DNA of 14,629 nucleotides from Actinomycetes bacterium. GTDB taxonomy: Bacteria; Actinomycetota; Acidimicrobiia; Acidimicrobiales; UBA8190. Shown here piece by piece: positions 1 through 6,579 of this stretch. How positions within the stretch are numbered: the stretch's first letter is position 1; the number at the start of each line of letters is the position of its first letter. The translations under genes and the position numbers were made by a program. Location of the stretch: NCBI GenBank assembly GCA_021798135.1, contig JAJZYI010000041.1, positions 1-14,629 on the forward strand, in the 5' to 3' direction. Below the pieces are notes generated by a model. The model worked only from the letters and a program-made list of their open reading frames with translations. It had not been told where the DNA came from and searched no databases.

Positions 1-185
1 TCAGCTTCGACCGCATGTCCTGAGCCCTCGACCAGACCAGCTCCCCCACCACTGCCCCTGCCGGCTGGAGCCGTGGTGGCCTCGCCTCGTCGAGCGGGCT
101 CGCGGTCGGTCCCGGCACCGAGGCGACGGCCCGGTGCCGCGCCTGGCCAACGTACTGGTGAAGGCGCACGCTTCGCCCTGGTGAG

Positions 186-255
186 TGGCAGCACCGACGA
201 GGTTCGAACCCGTGTCTCCACCTCGAGAGCGAGGCTGGGCACGATCCCCGCTGCT
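186..255 (-). other. Degenerate tRNA-like element (tRNA remnant or possible attachment-site scar)
   Basis: Read on the minus strand, the 3' half looks like a tRNA. A 5-bp T stem (ACGGG/CTCGT, one G-T pair) closes a TTCGAAC loop at 213-197. It is followed directly by a seven-base acceptor strand CGGTGCT (196-190), a discriminator G, and an encoded CCA (188-186). A 5' acceptor partner AGCAGCG lies at 255-249 and pairs at six of seven positions. The 5' half is wrong: there is no D arm, the anticodon arm is imperfect, and the total is about nine nucleotides short. The upstream bases also form a competing hairpin (CCCCGC/GCGGGG). A functional tRNA is therefore unlikely. A decayed tRNA or an integration scar that kept only the 3' half is my inference. 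Confidence 0.35.
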
Positions 256-294
256 CCCGGGCGGGGCTTCCACACGCCGCCGACCAGGAGGTTC

Positions 295-366
295 GCGACG
301 TCGGGTCATGGCGCCATGGTGCAACGAACCGCGACGTCGGGTCATGGCGCCATGGTGCAACGAACC
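295..366. repeat. Two tandem copies of a 36-bp palindrome-rich repeat
   Basis: The 36-bp unit at 295-330 is repeated exactly at 331-366, and a degraded start of a third copy follows at 367-376 (nine of ten bases match). Each unit holds two perfect palindromes: CGACGTCG (296-303, 332-339) and CATGGCGCCATG (307-318, 343-354). The first unit is also bounded by an inverted GGTTCG (290-295) and CGAACC (325-330). No spacer separates the units, so this is not a CRISPR array. It could be a REP-like element or a protein-binding array. Together with the tRNA-like element, it is all I can see in 1-492, which has no convincing coding frame. Confidence 0.85.
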
Positions 367-492
367 GCGCCGTCGGTCCAGGTCCGGGGACTCTTCCGAG
401 GCCCGCTGACACCGGTTTCAGGCCGGCGCCGGGTGGCTGTCACAGCGCCTCGGTAGCGTTCCGGCAGGCGTTCGACACGAAAGGCGGGCACC

Positions 493-1386
493 ATGTGGCT
501 CTTCACCCCCGAGGGGTTCTACAGCGTCGTGACGGCGGAGGAGCTCGGGCATCCGCTGCAGGTGCGGGCGCGCTGCGCGGAGGACCTCGACCGGCTGCGC
601 CTCACCTACCTCCCCGAGCTCGGGCCCACCGTCGCCATCCCCCACCGGGACTACCCGTGGCGGGCGTTCACCACCCGGCAGCATCTGGCTGCAGGTCTGG
701 CCCGGATCGCCGAGACGCTCGACTACGACAACTTCAAGGATGCGGTGGCCGCCCGGCTCAGCGCCGGGAGGGCGCACGTGTACCACGCCGTGTGGGCCGA
801 CTGCCGGAAGATCCCCGGGCACGAGGCAGCGGCGACGGGCCCTGCCTTGGCCGCGGGCCCGCACCCCTCGACAGCCGCGGATGTCGGCTATCTCCAGCGC
901 GACCTCCACGCCGAAGGCGTCTGGCCGGCGGCGAAGCGGCCTCGCTACGGCGGGGTCGTGTTCGACGCCGAGGGGCGCGTCCTGCTGCGCGAGCCGGCGG
1001 GGCACTACGACGGCTACCACTGGACGTTCCCGAAGGGCGAGGCCGACCCGGGCGAGCACCCCGCGGCGGCCGCCCTGCGCGAGACGCTCGAGGAGACCGG
1101 CTGCCGGGCGGCGATCGTGGGGCACCTTCCCGACGGGTTCACCGGGGGCCTCACCGGCTCGACGAACTTCTACTACCTGATGCGCGCCACCGACGACGCT
1201 CTCGACGACGCCGCGGTGGCTGCCAACGGCGAGACGTGGGCCGTGCGCTGGGCGACGCAGGACGAAGCCAGCCAGCTGATCTGCCAGTCCACCAACACCG
1301 GAGGGAGGGACCGCGACCTCCGGACCCTGGCCGCCGCCTACCGGGCGTTCCAGGGCTCCGGCGCCGCTGACACACCCTCGGGGTAG
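493..1386 (+). CDS. NUDIX hydrolase with an N-terminal uncharacterised domain (fusion protein)
   Basis: This is a 297-residue cytoplasmic protein in two parts. Residues 1 to about 110 form a conserved-looking actinobacterial domain that starts MWLFTPEGFYSVV and has no function I can name. Residues about 150-290 are a NUDIX fold. The NUDIX box is complete: G182, E188, R196-E197, E200-E201 and G203 fit GX5EX7REUXEEXGU, with Thr198 and Cys204 at the two usually aliphatic positions. The glutamates should bind the metal that drives pyrophosphate hydrolysis of a nucleoside diphosphate-linked substrate. The substrate cannot be read from the sequence. The ATG at 493 is chosen because AAGGCGG lies at 481-487 and the domain begins right there. 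The stretch around residues 105-150 is Ala/Pro-rich and looks like a linker. A weak -10-like TAGCGT lies at 454-459. The next gene is on the same strand 107 bp away. Confidence 0.88.
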   Translation: MWLFTPEGFYSVVTAEELGHPLQVRARCAEDLDRLRLTYLPELGPTVAIPHRDYPWRAFTTRQHLAAGLARIAETLDYDNFKDAVAARLSAGRAHVYHAVWADCRKIPGHEAAATGPALAAGPHPSTAADVGYLQRDLHAEGVWPAAKRPRYGGVVFDAEGRVLLREPAGHYDGYHWTFPKGEADPGEHPAAAALRETLEETGCRAAIVGHLPDGFTGGLTGSTNFYYLMRATDDALDDAAVAANGETWAVRWATQDEASQLICQSTNTGGRDRDLRTLAAAYRAFQGSGAADTPSG

Positions 1387-1493
1387 GGTCGAGACGTCTC
1401 ATCAAGAGGACCCGAGAGGCCCGGCTCGCTGACGGTCCGCCAACCAGCCGCACAGGCACGGTGGCACTGCCGGGACCGATGAGGAGGTGCACC

Positions 1494-2084
1494 ATGACCC
1501 ACCCGGCGACCCACGCACGCCGTCACGGCGGCGCGCACGCCCGCCCTGCGCTCGACGCCTGGCTCCAGGACGCCGAACGGCTGCTGGCCGACCAGCACGA
1601 TCACTCCATCTCCCCCTCGCTCGTGCCGCTCGCCGGGGCGGCCGAACGCAGCGCTTCGGTGCCGTTGCGCCGCCTGGCCGCCGGGCTCCCCGACCTGCTC
1701 GATCGCCTCGCCTCCGACCCCGGCCGGTGGATCGTCATCCTGGAGGTCGGGCCGCCGGCCGCCAACCGCTTCGTCCAGTACCTCGCCTACGAGGACGGCT
1801 CCCTGGCGGTCGAGGCGGTGTCCAACCGGTACCTCGCCGCGCCACACCGCCACGGCGAGCGCACCCACCGGGTCCTCCGCGGCCTGGGGTGGCAGCCGCC
1901 GTCGAGGAAGAAGCCGAACTGGTGGTCCGTGCAGGCGACGATGGTGCCCGACGTCGAAGGCGCCGCCCGCCTCGGCGTCGCCACCCTCCGCTCGGCCTTC
2001 GGCGCCGGCGAGGACGACCGCGTCAGGATCCGACTGTTCAGCTCCCCGCGCCGTGGCGGCACGCCGCTCAGCCCGACAGGCTGA
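1494..2084 (+). CDS. TY-Chap (YbjN/CesT-like) domain protein
   Basis: This is a 196-residue protein with no signal peptide or membrane segment. Residues 80-170 carry a pattern I associate with the actinobacterial TY-Chap family, related to type III secretion chaperones and YbjN: FVQYL at 93-97, EAVSNRYL at 107-114, LGWQPP at 131-136 and NW at 142-143. Such proteins are thought to bind peptides or partner proteins, but no role is established for this one. The ATG at 1494 is preferred over the in-frame ATG at 1461 because an excellent AGGAGG (1482-1487) sits six bases upstream. A perfect palindrome, GAGACGTCTC (1391-1400), lies in the gap after the NUDIX gene and might be an operator. The gene converges with the ATPase gene, leaving 53 bp between them. 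The family assignment rests on remembered motifs. Confidence 0.75.
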   Translation: MTHPATHARRHGGAHARPALDAWLQDAERLLADQHDHSISPSLVPLAGAAERSASVPLRRLAAGLPDLLDRLASDPGRWIVILEVGPPAANRFVQYLAYEDGSLAVEAVSNRYLAAPHRHGERTHRVLRGLGWQPPSRKKPNWWSVQATMVPDVEGAARLGVATLRSAFGAGEDDRVRIRLFSSPRRGGTPLSPTG

Positions 2085-2137
2085 TGGGGTGACGAGGGCC
2101 CTGCAACCGCCCACGACGACGCCGGCTGCTGCGGCCT

Positions 2138-3295
2138 TCAGATGGCAGGGCTCTGTGCGGTCAGCCAGCGGCGCAGGAACGGGTCGGCGACGTGCCAGGT
2201 GCTACCTCGGCGGGTGACGAGCTCCCGGTTGTCGAGGACGCGCAGGGCGGTCGTGACGGCGTTGGCGTTGGCGACGTGAACGGCGTCGAGGAAGCCCTTG
2301 GCGTAGACGGAGGCGGTGGGCGTGCGGGCGAGGGTGCGGAGGATCCGCTGCTGGGCCGGGGCGCCGCCGAGATCCTCGTACTGCTGGGCGTAGACGGCGG
2401 ACTGGCGTTCGACGACGGTGTCGAAGCCGGCGGCGACGTGGGCGGGGGTGATGGTGGCGGCGTCGGCGGCGTCGGCGGCCTCGAGCGCTGCCTGGGCGAG
2501 CTGCTGGACGTAGTTGGGGACGGTGCCGGCCTGGGCGTAGATCTCCCGGGCGACCGGCTTCGGGAGGGTCTTGCCGGCGCTCCTCGCCCGGCGTTGCAGG
2601 TAGCCGGCCATGGGGTCTTCGGGCACGACGTCGAGGACGACGCGCTCCCCCATGCCGTGCAGTGGGGCGCCGCTGCCCTTGGTGAGCTGCTCCATGATCG
2701 CCAGGTGGGAGCCGGAGAACACCAGGCTGGTCCGGCGGGCGGCGTCGGCGAGGGCCTTGAAGGCTCCGCCGACGCCGCGGCGGCCGATCCCGGCGACGAC
2801 CTGGAACTCGTCGAAGACGAGGACGGCGGACCGCCGTACCGACGCCCGCTCGAGGAGGGCGACGGCGTCGGTGATGACGTCGACCCAGGAGGTACCGACG
2901 ACGGCGGGGTCGAGCCCGAGGCTGACCGCTCCGTCCGGCCCCACCGACACCTTCGGGGTGATCCGCAGGTGGCGGAGGGCGTCTTCGAGGGAGTGGCGCC
3001 GCCGGGCGACAGGGCCGAGGACGCTGCGGACGACCGCTTGGAGGATGATCGACGCCAGCTCCACCTCGGTGGTGGCGAGGAGCAGGTTCGCATAGGCGCT
3101 GTGGACCCCGTCGCGTTCGAGGATGTCGGCCGCCTGTAGCAGCAGGGAGGTCTTGCCGTAGCGGCGCGGCGACAGCACGATGAGGTGGATGCCGGCACGC
3201 ATCCGGCTGCACAGCACGTCCAGTTCGGCTTCGCGGTCGCAGAACCACGGCCGGTAGACCGGGGCGCCGAAGCGGTAGGGGACCGGGCGTTCCAT
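2138..3295 (-). CDS. AAA/archaeal-type ATPase with C-terminal winged helix
   Basis: This 385-residue P-loop ATPase has Walker A SPRRYGKT at 42-49 and Walker B AVLVFDE at 157-163 (D162, E163). A sensor-1-like strand LVFSGSHL follows at 191-198. An all-helical lid lies at about 225-300. A winged-helix region at about 305-378 ends in VADPFLRRWL, a tail typical of the archaeal-type ATPase group (ATPase_2, often DUF234-associated). The family is widespread in mobile and defence regions, but the partner or substrate is usually unknown. The protein is complete. The ATG at 3295 is supported by a perfect TATAAT ending eight bases upstream, which suggests a leaderless mRNA. The nearest upstream gene on the same strand is the broken membrane ORF, and no intact partner is adjacent. 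Regulation through the inverted repeats at 3321-3359 is plausible. Confidence 0.85.
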   Translation of the reverse strand: MERPVPYRFGAPVYRPWFCDREAELDVLCSRMRAGIHLIVLSPRRYGKTSLLLQAADILERDGVHSAYANLLLATTEVELASIILQAVVRSVLGPVARRRHSLEDALRHLRITPKVSVGPDGAVSLGLDPAVVGTSWVDVITDAVALLERASVRRSAVLVFDEFQVVAGIGRRGVGGAFKALADAARRTSLVFSGSHLAIMEQLTKGSGAPLHGMGERVVLDVVPEDPMAGYLQRRARSAGKTLPKPVAREIYAQAGTVPNYVQQLAQAALEAADAADAATITPAHVAAGFDTVVERQSAVYAQQYEDLGGAPAQQRILRTLARTPTASVYAKGFLDAVHVANANAVTTALRVLDNRELVTRRGSTWHVADPFLRRWLTAQSPAI

Positions 3296-3309
3296 CAGCC
3301 GCTATTATA
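3296..3309 (-). promoter_or_regulatory. -10 element and leaderless start of the ATPase gene
   Basis: On the minus strand a consensus TATAAT occupies 3309-3304, followed by eight bases and then the ATG at 3295. Transcription should start at or within a base or two of the ATG, giving a leaderless message. No Shine-Dalgarno sequence is visible. The -35 position (around 3327-3332) has no good hexamer and overlaps the AACGGCGTT motif, so the promoter may depend on a bound regulator. AT-rich sequence is rare in this window, which makes the match stand out. Confidence 0.6.
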
Positions 3310-3320
3310 GAAGTCGCTGT

Positions 3321-3359
3321 AACGGCGTTCGGAGGCGAGCGCCGTTCGCGCAGAACGGC
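3321..3359. promoter_or_regulatory. Cluster of inverted GAACGGC-type motifs upstream of the ATPase promoter
   Basis: GCCGTTC (3341-3347) and GAACGGC (3353-3359) form a perfect 7-bp inverted repeat around five bases. Upstream of it, AACGGCG (3321-3327) pairs with CGCCGTT (3340-3346), and AACGGCGTT is itself an odd-centred palindrome. The same half-site thus occurs three times within 39 bp and covers the -35 region of the ATPase promoter. An operator for a dimeric regulator is the simplest reading. A transcript hairpin from upstream is the alternative, but it has no U-tract to make a terminator. Confidence 0.45.
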
Positions 3360-3459
3360 CCGGTCTGCACGTCGAGCAGGTGCAGGCGCTCGAGCCCCGA
3401 GCGTGCCGCTGGCCGGTGGGCCGGCCTCGGCTGCGCACGCGGCTGGGTTGTGGGAGCGG

Positions 3460-3964
3460 TCAGGGATGCGGGCGCCGACGACCGGCGGTACCGGCGACGC
3501 CCACAGCAGCCACGAGGGAGACGATCGCCCACGGTGTCCTCCCCGCTGCGGCCAGGACCGCCGCCGCCGCCACCCGCGCTGCCGCCAGCAGCGCCCATTC
3601 CCGGGCAGTGGCGGGTGCGTCGTCGTCGGGGTCGTCGAGGAGGCCGATCTGCTCTCCCAGCCAGCGCGCAGCGATGTGGACCCACCGCCGGGCGGCCCCG
3701 CTTCGGGAGGTGGATCCCGTCATGTCGGGCCGTCCGCCGCTGGCGCGCATCGGAAGCCGGTTGGCCGATACGCAGGTTGCCGTTCACCGCGGCGAGCGCC
3801 AAGCGCCCGGCGACGAGCAACCCGTAGGTGGCGGCGAAGCCGAGGGCGGGAACGGCCGGCACCAGGTGGTGCAGCACCCCGACGCCGATCATCACCGGGC
3901 CGGCGGCGGCCAGGGCGCAGCGCAGCGCCATGACGACCGCCTCGACGACGCCCACGGCCATCAT
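3460..3964 (-). pseudogene. Broken or split small membrane protein, unknown function
   Basis: Two minus-strand segments in different frames look like one membrane protein. The first starts at ATG 3964 (or 3961) and encodes about 70 residues with two hydrophobic stretches, roughly MALRCALAAAGPVMIGVGVL and GFAATYGLLVAGRLALAAV. After about 3740 that frame turns Arg-rich and loses coding character. The second segment, stop at 3460, continues in another frame with an acidic turn (LLDDPDDDAPATAREW) and two more hydrophobic stretches near its end. Joining them needs one extra or two missing bases near 3720-3780, unlike the single-base losses in the neighbouring pair. They could instead be two small genes, the second starting at the in-frame ATG at 3750 or a later one near 3726. 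I do not recognise the family. About 270 bp of the downstream flank (3310-3459) shows only the inverted motifs described separately. Gene status is uncertain. Confidence 0.4.
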
Positions 3965-3965
3965 C

Positions 3966-4570
3966 GCCGCTCTCGTTGGCGATCCCCAGGCATCGCCACA
4001 GGTCGGTGGCATCTCACGCCTCGTCGCGCACGGTGCGGGCGGCGGCGGCCTTCAGCATGAGCATGCCGGCTGCGTCGGGGAGCACCACGGTGGCGTTGCG
4101 GCTGGTGCTGTCGCCGAGGGTGAGGGTGGCGTCGACGGTGACCGGTGACTGCAGAGAGGCTTCGGCCAGGCCTGGCACCTCGGTGGTGACGACATCGGCG
4201 ACCTTCTCGGTGTGCAGTGCGCTCGAGGTGCACGCTGGGATGAGGAGATCGACGGCCGCCGTACGTACGTCGTCGATGGGACGTTCCCAGCGGTTGCCGA
4301 GGGCCTTGCGACATCCCATGGCTTCGATGGCACGAACGAGCTGGCCGTCGTGAAGGACCTGCGGTGGCACGCCGTGGTCGGCATCTGCCGTCTGGCGAGA
4401 TGGAAGGTCAAGCCCCGTCGCCGGACGTGCACCATGGCGGCGACGCCGCCGAGGAGCCGGTGTTCGTCCATCCCGGCAGCGCTGACCGCGTCCGCCACGT
4501 CGGCGATGGCGGTGTAGCCGCCGTCGTCGACGACGTCCACCGACAACAGGGCCACCCGCGTGGCGATCAC
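3966..4570 (-). pseudogene. AbiEii-like nucleotidyltransferase toxin remnant (frameshift plus nonsense)
   Basis: Reading from GTG 4570 gives an N-terminus with GGYTAIADVADAVSAAGMDEHRLLGG and then, after a frame change, TADADHGVPP, LGNRWERP, AVDLLIP and VTTEVPGLAEA. This is the pattern of an AbiEii-type nucleotidyltransferase with a polymerase-beta fold. The frame change sits at the C run 4413-4416, and adding one base restores a continuous frame. The frame then meets a TGA at 4014-4016 where Arg (CGA) would be expected. Coding sense continues past it as DATDLWRCLGIANES before similarity fades at the start of the membrane ORF. The repaired length is about 200 residues, so the usual C-terminus is probably missing. 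The GTG overlaps the stop of the upstream partner by four bases (GTGA), which shows a former operon. Family members are toxins in AbiE-like systems. This copy should be inactive unless the lesions are read errors. Confidence 0.65.
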
Positions 4571-5296
4571 GGGCTGCCCGCGGCTCGGGGAGTCGCGGTG
4601 GCCGCCGGCCAGTTCCGCAGCGCGAGTCGTTCCCTGTAGTCGACGAGACGTTCGGCCGCCTCTGCGCGGTCTTCACCGCCGAGGTGACACAGGTCCCAGA
4701 TCTGCTGCCAGATCTGCTGCAGCGGGTGGGCGGGTGGCGGGGTGTCGGCCGGCGTCAGGGGCCACGGTTCGAGCAGGGAGCGGTCGGCAACGTGGCCAAC
4801 GACGAGGGTCGCTTCACCGGGGCGGCCGCTGGGACGAAATCGGCCGACGACAGGTCGACGGGCAGGCTGCTGTAGAGGACGGTGACGGTGGAGGCGCGCC
4901 AGGGAGCGAGCCGGGTCGGGGCCTGGCCCGCCGACACGACGAGGGACATGTGCGCGGCACGGCCGGCGGCGGCAGCAACCTGGGTGCTTGGGGGTCGAGG
5001 CCGTACCAGTGCATCTCGGAGAGCACCCTGGGCCGGTGGTTCTCGACGTACAGCTCGACGAGGCGGCCACGGTCGCCGGGCTGCGGTAGACCCGTCGTGA
5101 CCCCATGGGCGGCCAGCATCCGAAGGGTTTGGGACACCCCGGGCTGAGTGATCTTCAGCATCCGAGCCAGCCGTCCCTGGGTAGGGGTCTCGGCTGCAGG
5201 CCAGGCGAGCAGGTAGCGCACGACCGCCGAGGTCGCCTGCCCCCAGGACCGGGCACCCTGGCGTCGCTCCACCGACCGAGTACAACGGTACGACAT
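4567..5296 (-). pseudogene. AbiEi-like winged-helix antitoxin remnant (two frameshifts)
   Basis: From ATG 5296 the first frame gives a winged helix: TPTQGRLARMLKITQPGVSQ and a recognition helix near residues 40-65, then a wing with GDRGRLVELYVEN and HWYGLDP. Sense then moves to a second frame (HMSLVVSAGQAPTRLAPW, VTVLYSSLPVDLSSADFVP) and a third (GEATLVVGHVADRSLLEPWP, WDLCHLGGEDRAEAAERL). The breaks fall at the G runs 4990-4994 and 4819-4822. Adding one base at each gives a single 243-residue frame that ends in GTGA, overlapping the nucleotidyltransferase start. The layout (winged helix, SAG-x4-LAPW, C-terminal WDL-GG-DR-EAAERL) fits AbiEi-like antitoxins that repress their own operon and neutralise the toxin. 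A 12-bp tandem duplication adds IWQQ near the C-terminus. The gene starts 92 bp after jetD on the same strand. Decay or homopolymer error are the two explanations. Confidence 0.65.
4697..4720. repeat. 12-bp tandem duplication inside the antitoxin remnant
   Basis: CAGATCTGCTGC at 4697-4708 is repeated exactly at 4709-4720. On the coding (minus) strand it yields LQQIWQQIWDL where the family normally has a single LQ-xx-WDL. It keeps the frame, adds four residues, and is consistent with slippage in a gene no longer under strong selection. Confidence 0.8.
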
Positions 5297-5388
5297 AGTC
5301 CTATGAAAGCGTCTTGTGGGGCCGAGCGCCGGGTGCGCGCAACGCGTGCCAGGCCGTCCCCCGGCGTCGACCCGGCACTGGTTGGCGC

Positions 5389-6579
5389 TCACGGGTTCGC
5401 CCTGGCCGCAGCGATGATGGTGTGGCGGACGTCCTCCTCGTACACGGCGACGCGTCGTTCGGACATCGCCTGGCCGAGCTGGGGATCCCACGGCGTTGCC
5501 GGTACCACCGAGAAGGCCGCATCACCTGGACGGGCGGCGGACAGGTAGTCAGCGGCCGTCATGCGCCAGGGGACCGTGCCGGCGCGCTGCTGCAGCCAGG
5601 CGGTGATGGCGAGGCCGGCGGGATCGAAGTCGGCGTGCTGGTACAAGGTGGTGCCGGCAGCGCCCAGTTGGCGCAACAGGGTGAGGACAGCCACGGTGGG
5701 CTGCCCGGAGCTGCAGATCAGGGGCGGCCCGTCCCAGTGGGCGCCGGCGGCCTCGGCCAGGAGCGACGGGTTCTCGAGGACGAACACCGGTCGGTCCGGC
5801 GGCAGTGGCGGCCGGGGCCAGCGGCGCAGGTTGGCCAGGGTCAGGGTGACGGGCTCCGACGCACCACGGGCGGCGTGGAGCCAGACCCCGAGGGGGCTGT
5901 CGTCGCCGGGGAGGCCGAGGGACGCCACCGTCGACGAGAGCGGGTCGGGGGCGACGCCCACGGACTCCCACAGGAGCCTGGCGTCCTCGGCGTTGGCGGG
6001 CCTGGCCTGGCCGGTGGCCACGGCGACGGCGTCGAGCACGGTGGCGGCGAGCGGGCGCCCACGGTCGAGGCCGTGGGGGCCGCCGGCCTCGTCGGCGGCG
6101 AGCGACGCCAGGGGCAGGCCGTCGGCGGGCAGGCGCCGCAGGACGGCCAGTGCCTGCTCGAGCTGCCGGCGACGGCGCTCGACGCCGCCCCGGGGGCCGC
6201 GTACCCGTTGCGCGGCCACCCACTCGTCGAGGGGCCCGCCGAGGGTGACGCCAGCCGCCTCTTCGGCGAACCACGACCACAGCGCGGCCTGGCGTTCCCG
6301 GTCGGCCCGTCGCCTGGCCGCCGGCTGGGGGAGCGGCCCGGTGACGGACTCGACGGCGTGACGCAAGGCGTCGACGTCGGGCAGTCCGAGGGCGACGAGC
6401 AGCCGGGCGACGCCCAGCCGGCGGCCGTTCCCTGGGACCCGGTCGAGCCCGAGCAGGTCGGCGACAGCCGGGCGGCAGGCGTCGGGGACGGCGACCGTGA
6501 CCGGGACCTGCCCGTCGGCGAGCCGCCGGGCGAGCTCGTCGGCCAGCGGGCGGAGGGCGGGGCGAGCGAGGGCGGTCAC
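5389..6579 (-). CDS. jetD: Wadjet nuclease subunit JetD (DUF3323-DUF2399, TIGR02679-like)
   Basis: This is a 396-residue protein, the last gene of the operon. JetD is the effector nuclease that cleaves small circular DNA once the SMC complex has extruded it. The N-terminal half (about 1-200) carries the DUF3323-like region, with RLGVARLLVALGLPD and a conserved LWSWFAEEAAG. The C-terminal half is Toprim-like: PVFVLENPSLL supplies Glu269, and YQHADFDPAGLAI supplies Asp317 and Asp319, the expected metal ligands. All catalytic positions are present. The GTG at 6579 overlaps the jetC stop as GTGA, and similarity begins exactly there, so the longer open frame to 7044 is a shadow of jetC. The length fits the family. 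A hairpin-forming stretch (5353-5365) follows the stop but has no U-tract. The family is certain from motifs; the activity is inferred. Confidence 0.9.
   Translation of the reverse strand: MTALARPALRPLADELARRLADGQVPVTVAVPDACRPAVADLLGLDRVPGNGRRLGVARLLVALGLPDVDALRHAVESVTGPLPQPAARRRADRERQAALWSWFAEEAAGVTLGGPLDEWVAAQRVRGPRGGVERRRRQLEQALAVLRRLPADGLPLASLAADEAGGPHGLDRGRPLAATVLDAVAVATGQARPANAEDARLLWESVGVAPDPLSSTVASLGLPGDDSPLGVWLHAARGASEPVTLTLANLRRWPRPPLPPDRPVFVLENPSLLAEAAGAHWDGPPLICSSGQPTVAVLTLLRQLGAAGTTLYQHADFDPAGLAITAWLQQRAGTVPWRMTAADYLSAARPGDAAFSVVPATPWDPQLGQAMSERRVAVYEEDVRHTIIAAARANP

Noticed and set aside
160..230. tRNA on the plus strand using the same GGTTCGAACC core
   Set aside because: The T stem has a mismatch and no matching 5' acceptor strand was found at the right distance. 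The minus-strand reading pairs better and encodes CCA.
186..300. Selenocysteine tRNA or tmRNA 3' end
   Set aside because: There is no UCA anticodon loop, no long variable arm in the right place, and no tmRNA 5' acceptor or tag region nearby.
295..366. CRISPR array
   Set aside because: The 36-bp length fits a CRISPR repeat, but the copies are directly adjacent with no spacer and no cas gene is present.
418..1125. Minus-strand 235-codon open frame opposite the NUDIX gene
   Set aside because: It is the complement of a clear NUDIX coding region, Arg/Pro/Val-rich, with no domain pattern.
1391..1400. Perfect palindrome GAGACGTCTC as an operator for the TY-Chap gene
   Set aside because: A single 10-bp palindrome without a convincing promoter next to it is not enough; it is mentioned only under the gene.
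2095..2154. Bidirectional terminator between the convergent TY-Chap and ATPase genes
   Set aside because: AGGGCCCTGC and GCAGGGCTCT form a 10-bp inverted repeat with one G-T pair, but the arms are 40 bp apart, one lies inside the ATPase gene, and there is no U-tract on either side.
5346..5378. Terminator after jetD
   Set aside because: GTGCC/GGCAC and an inner GCCG/CGGC hairpin can form, but there is no U-tract and such pairings are common by chance at this GC content.
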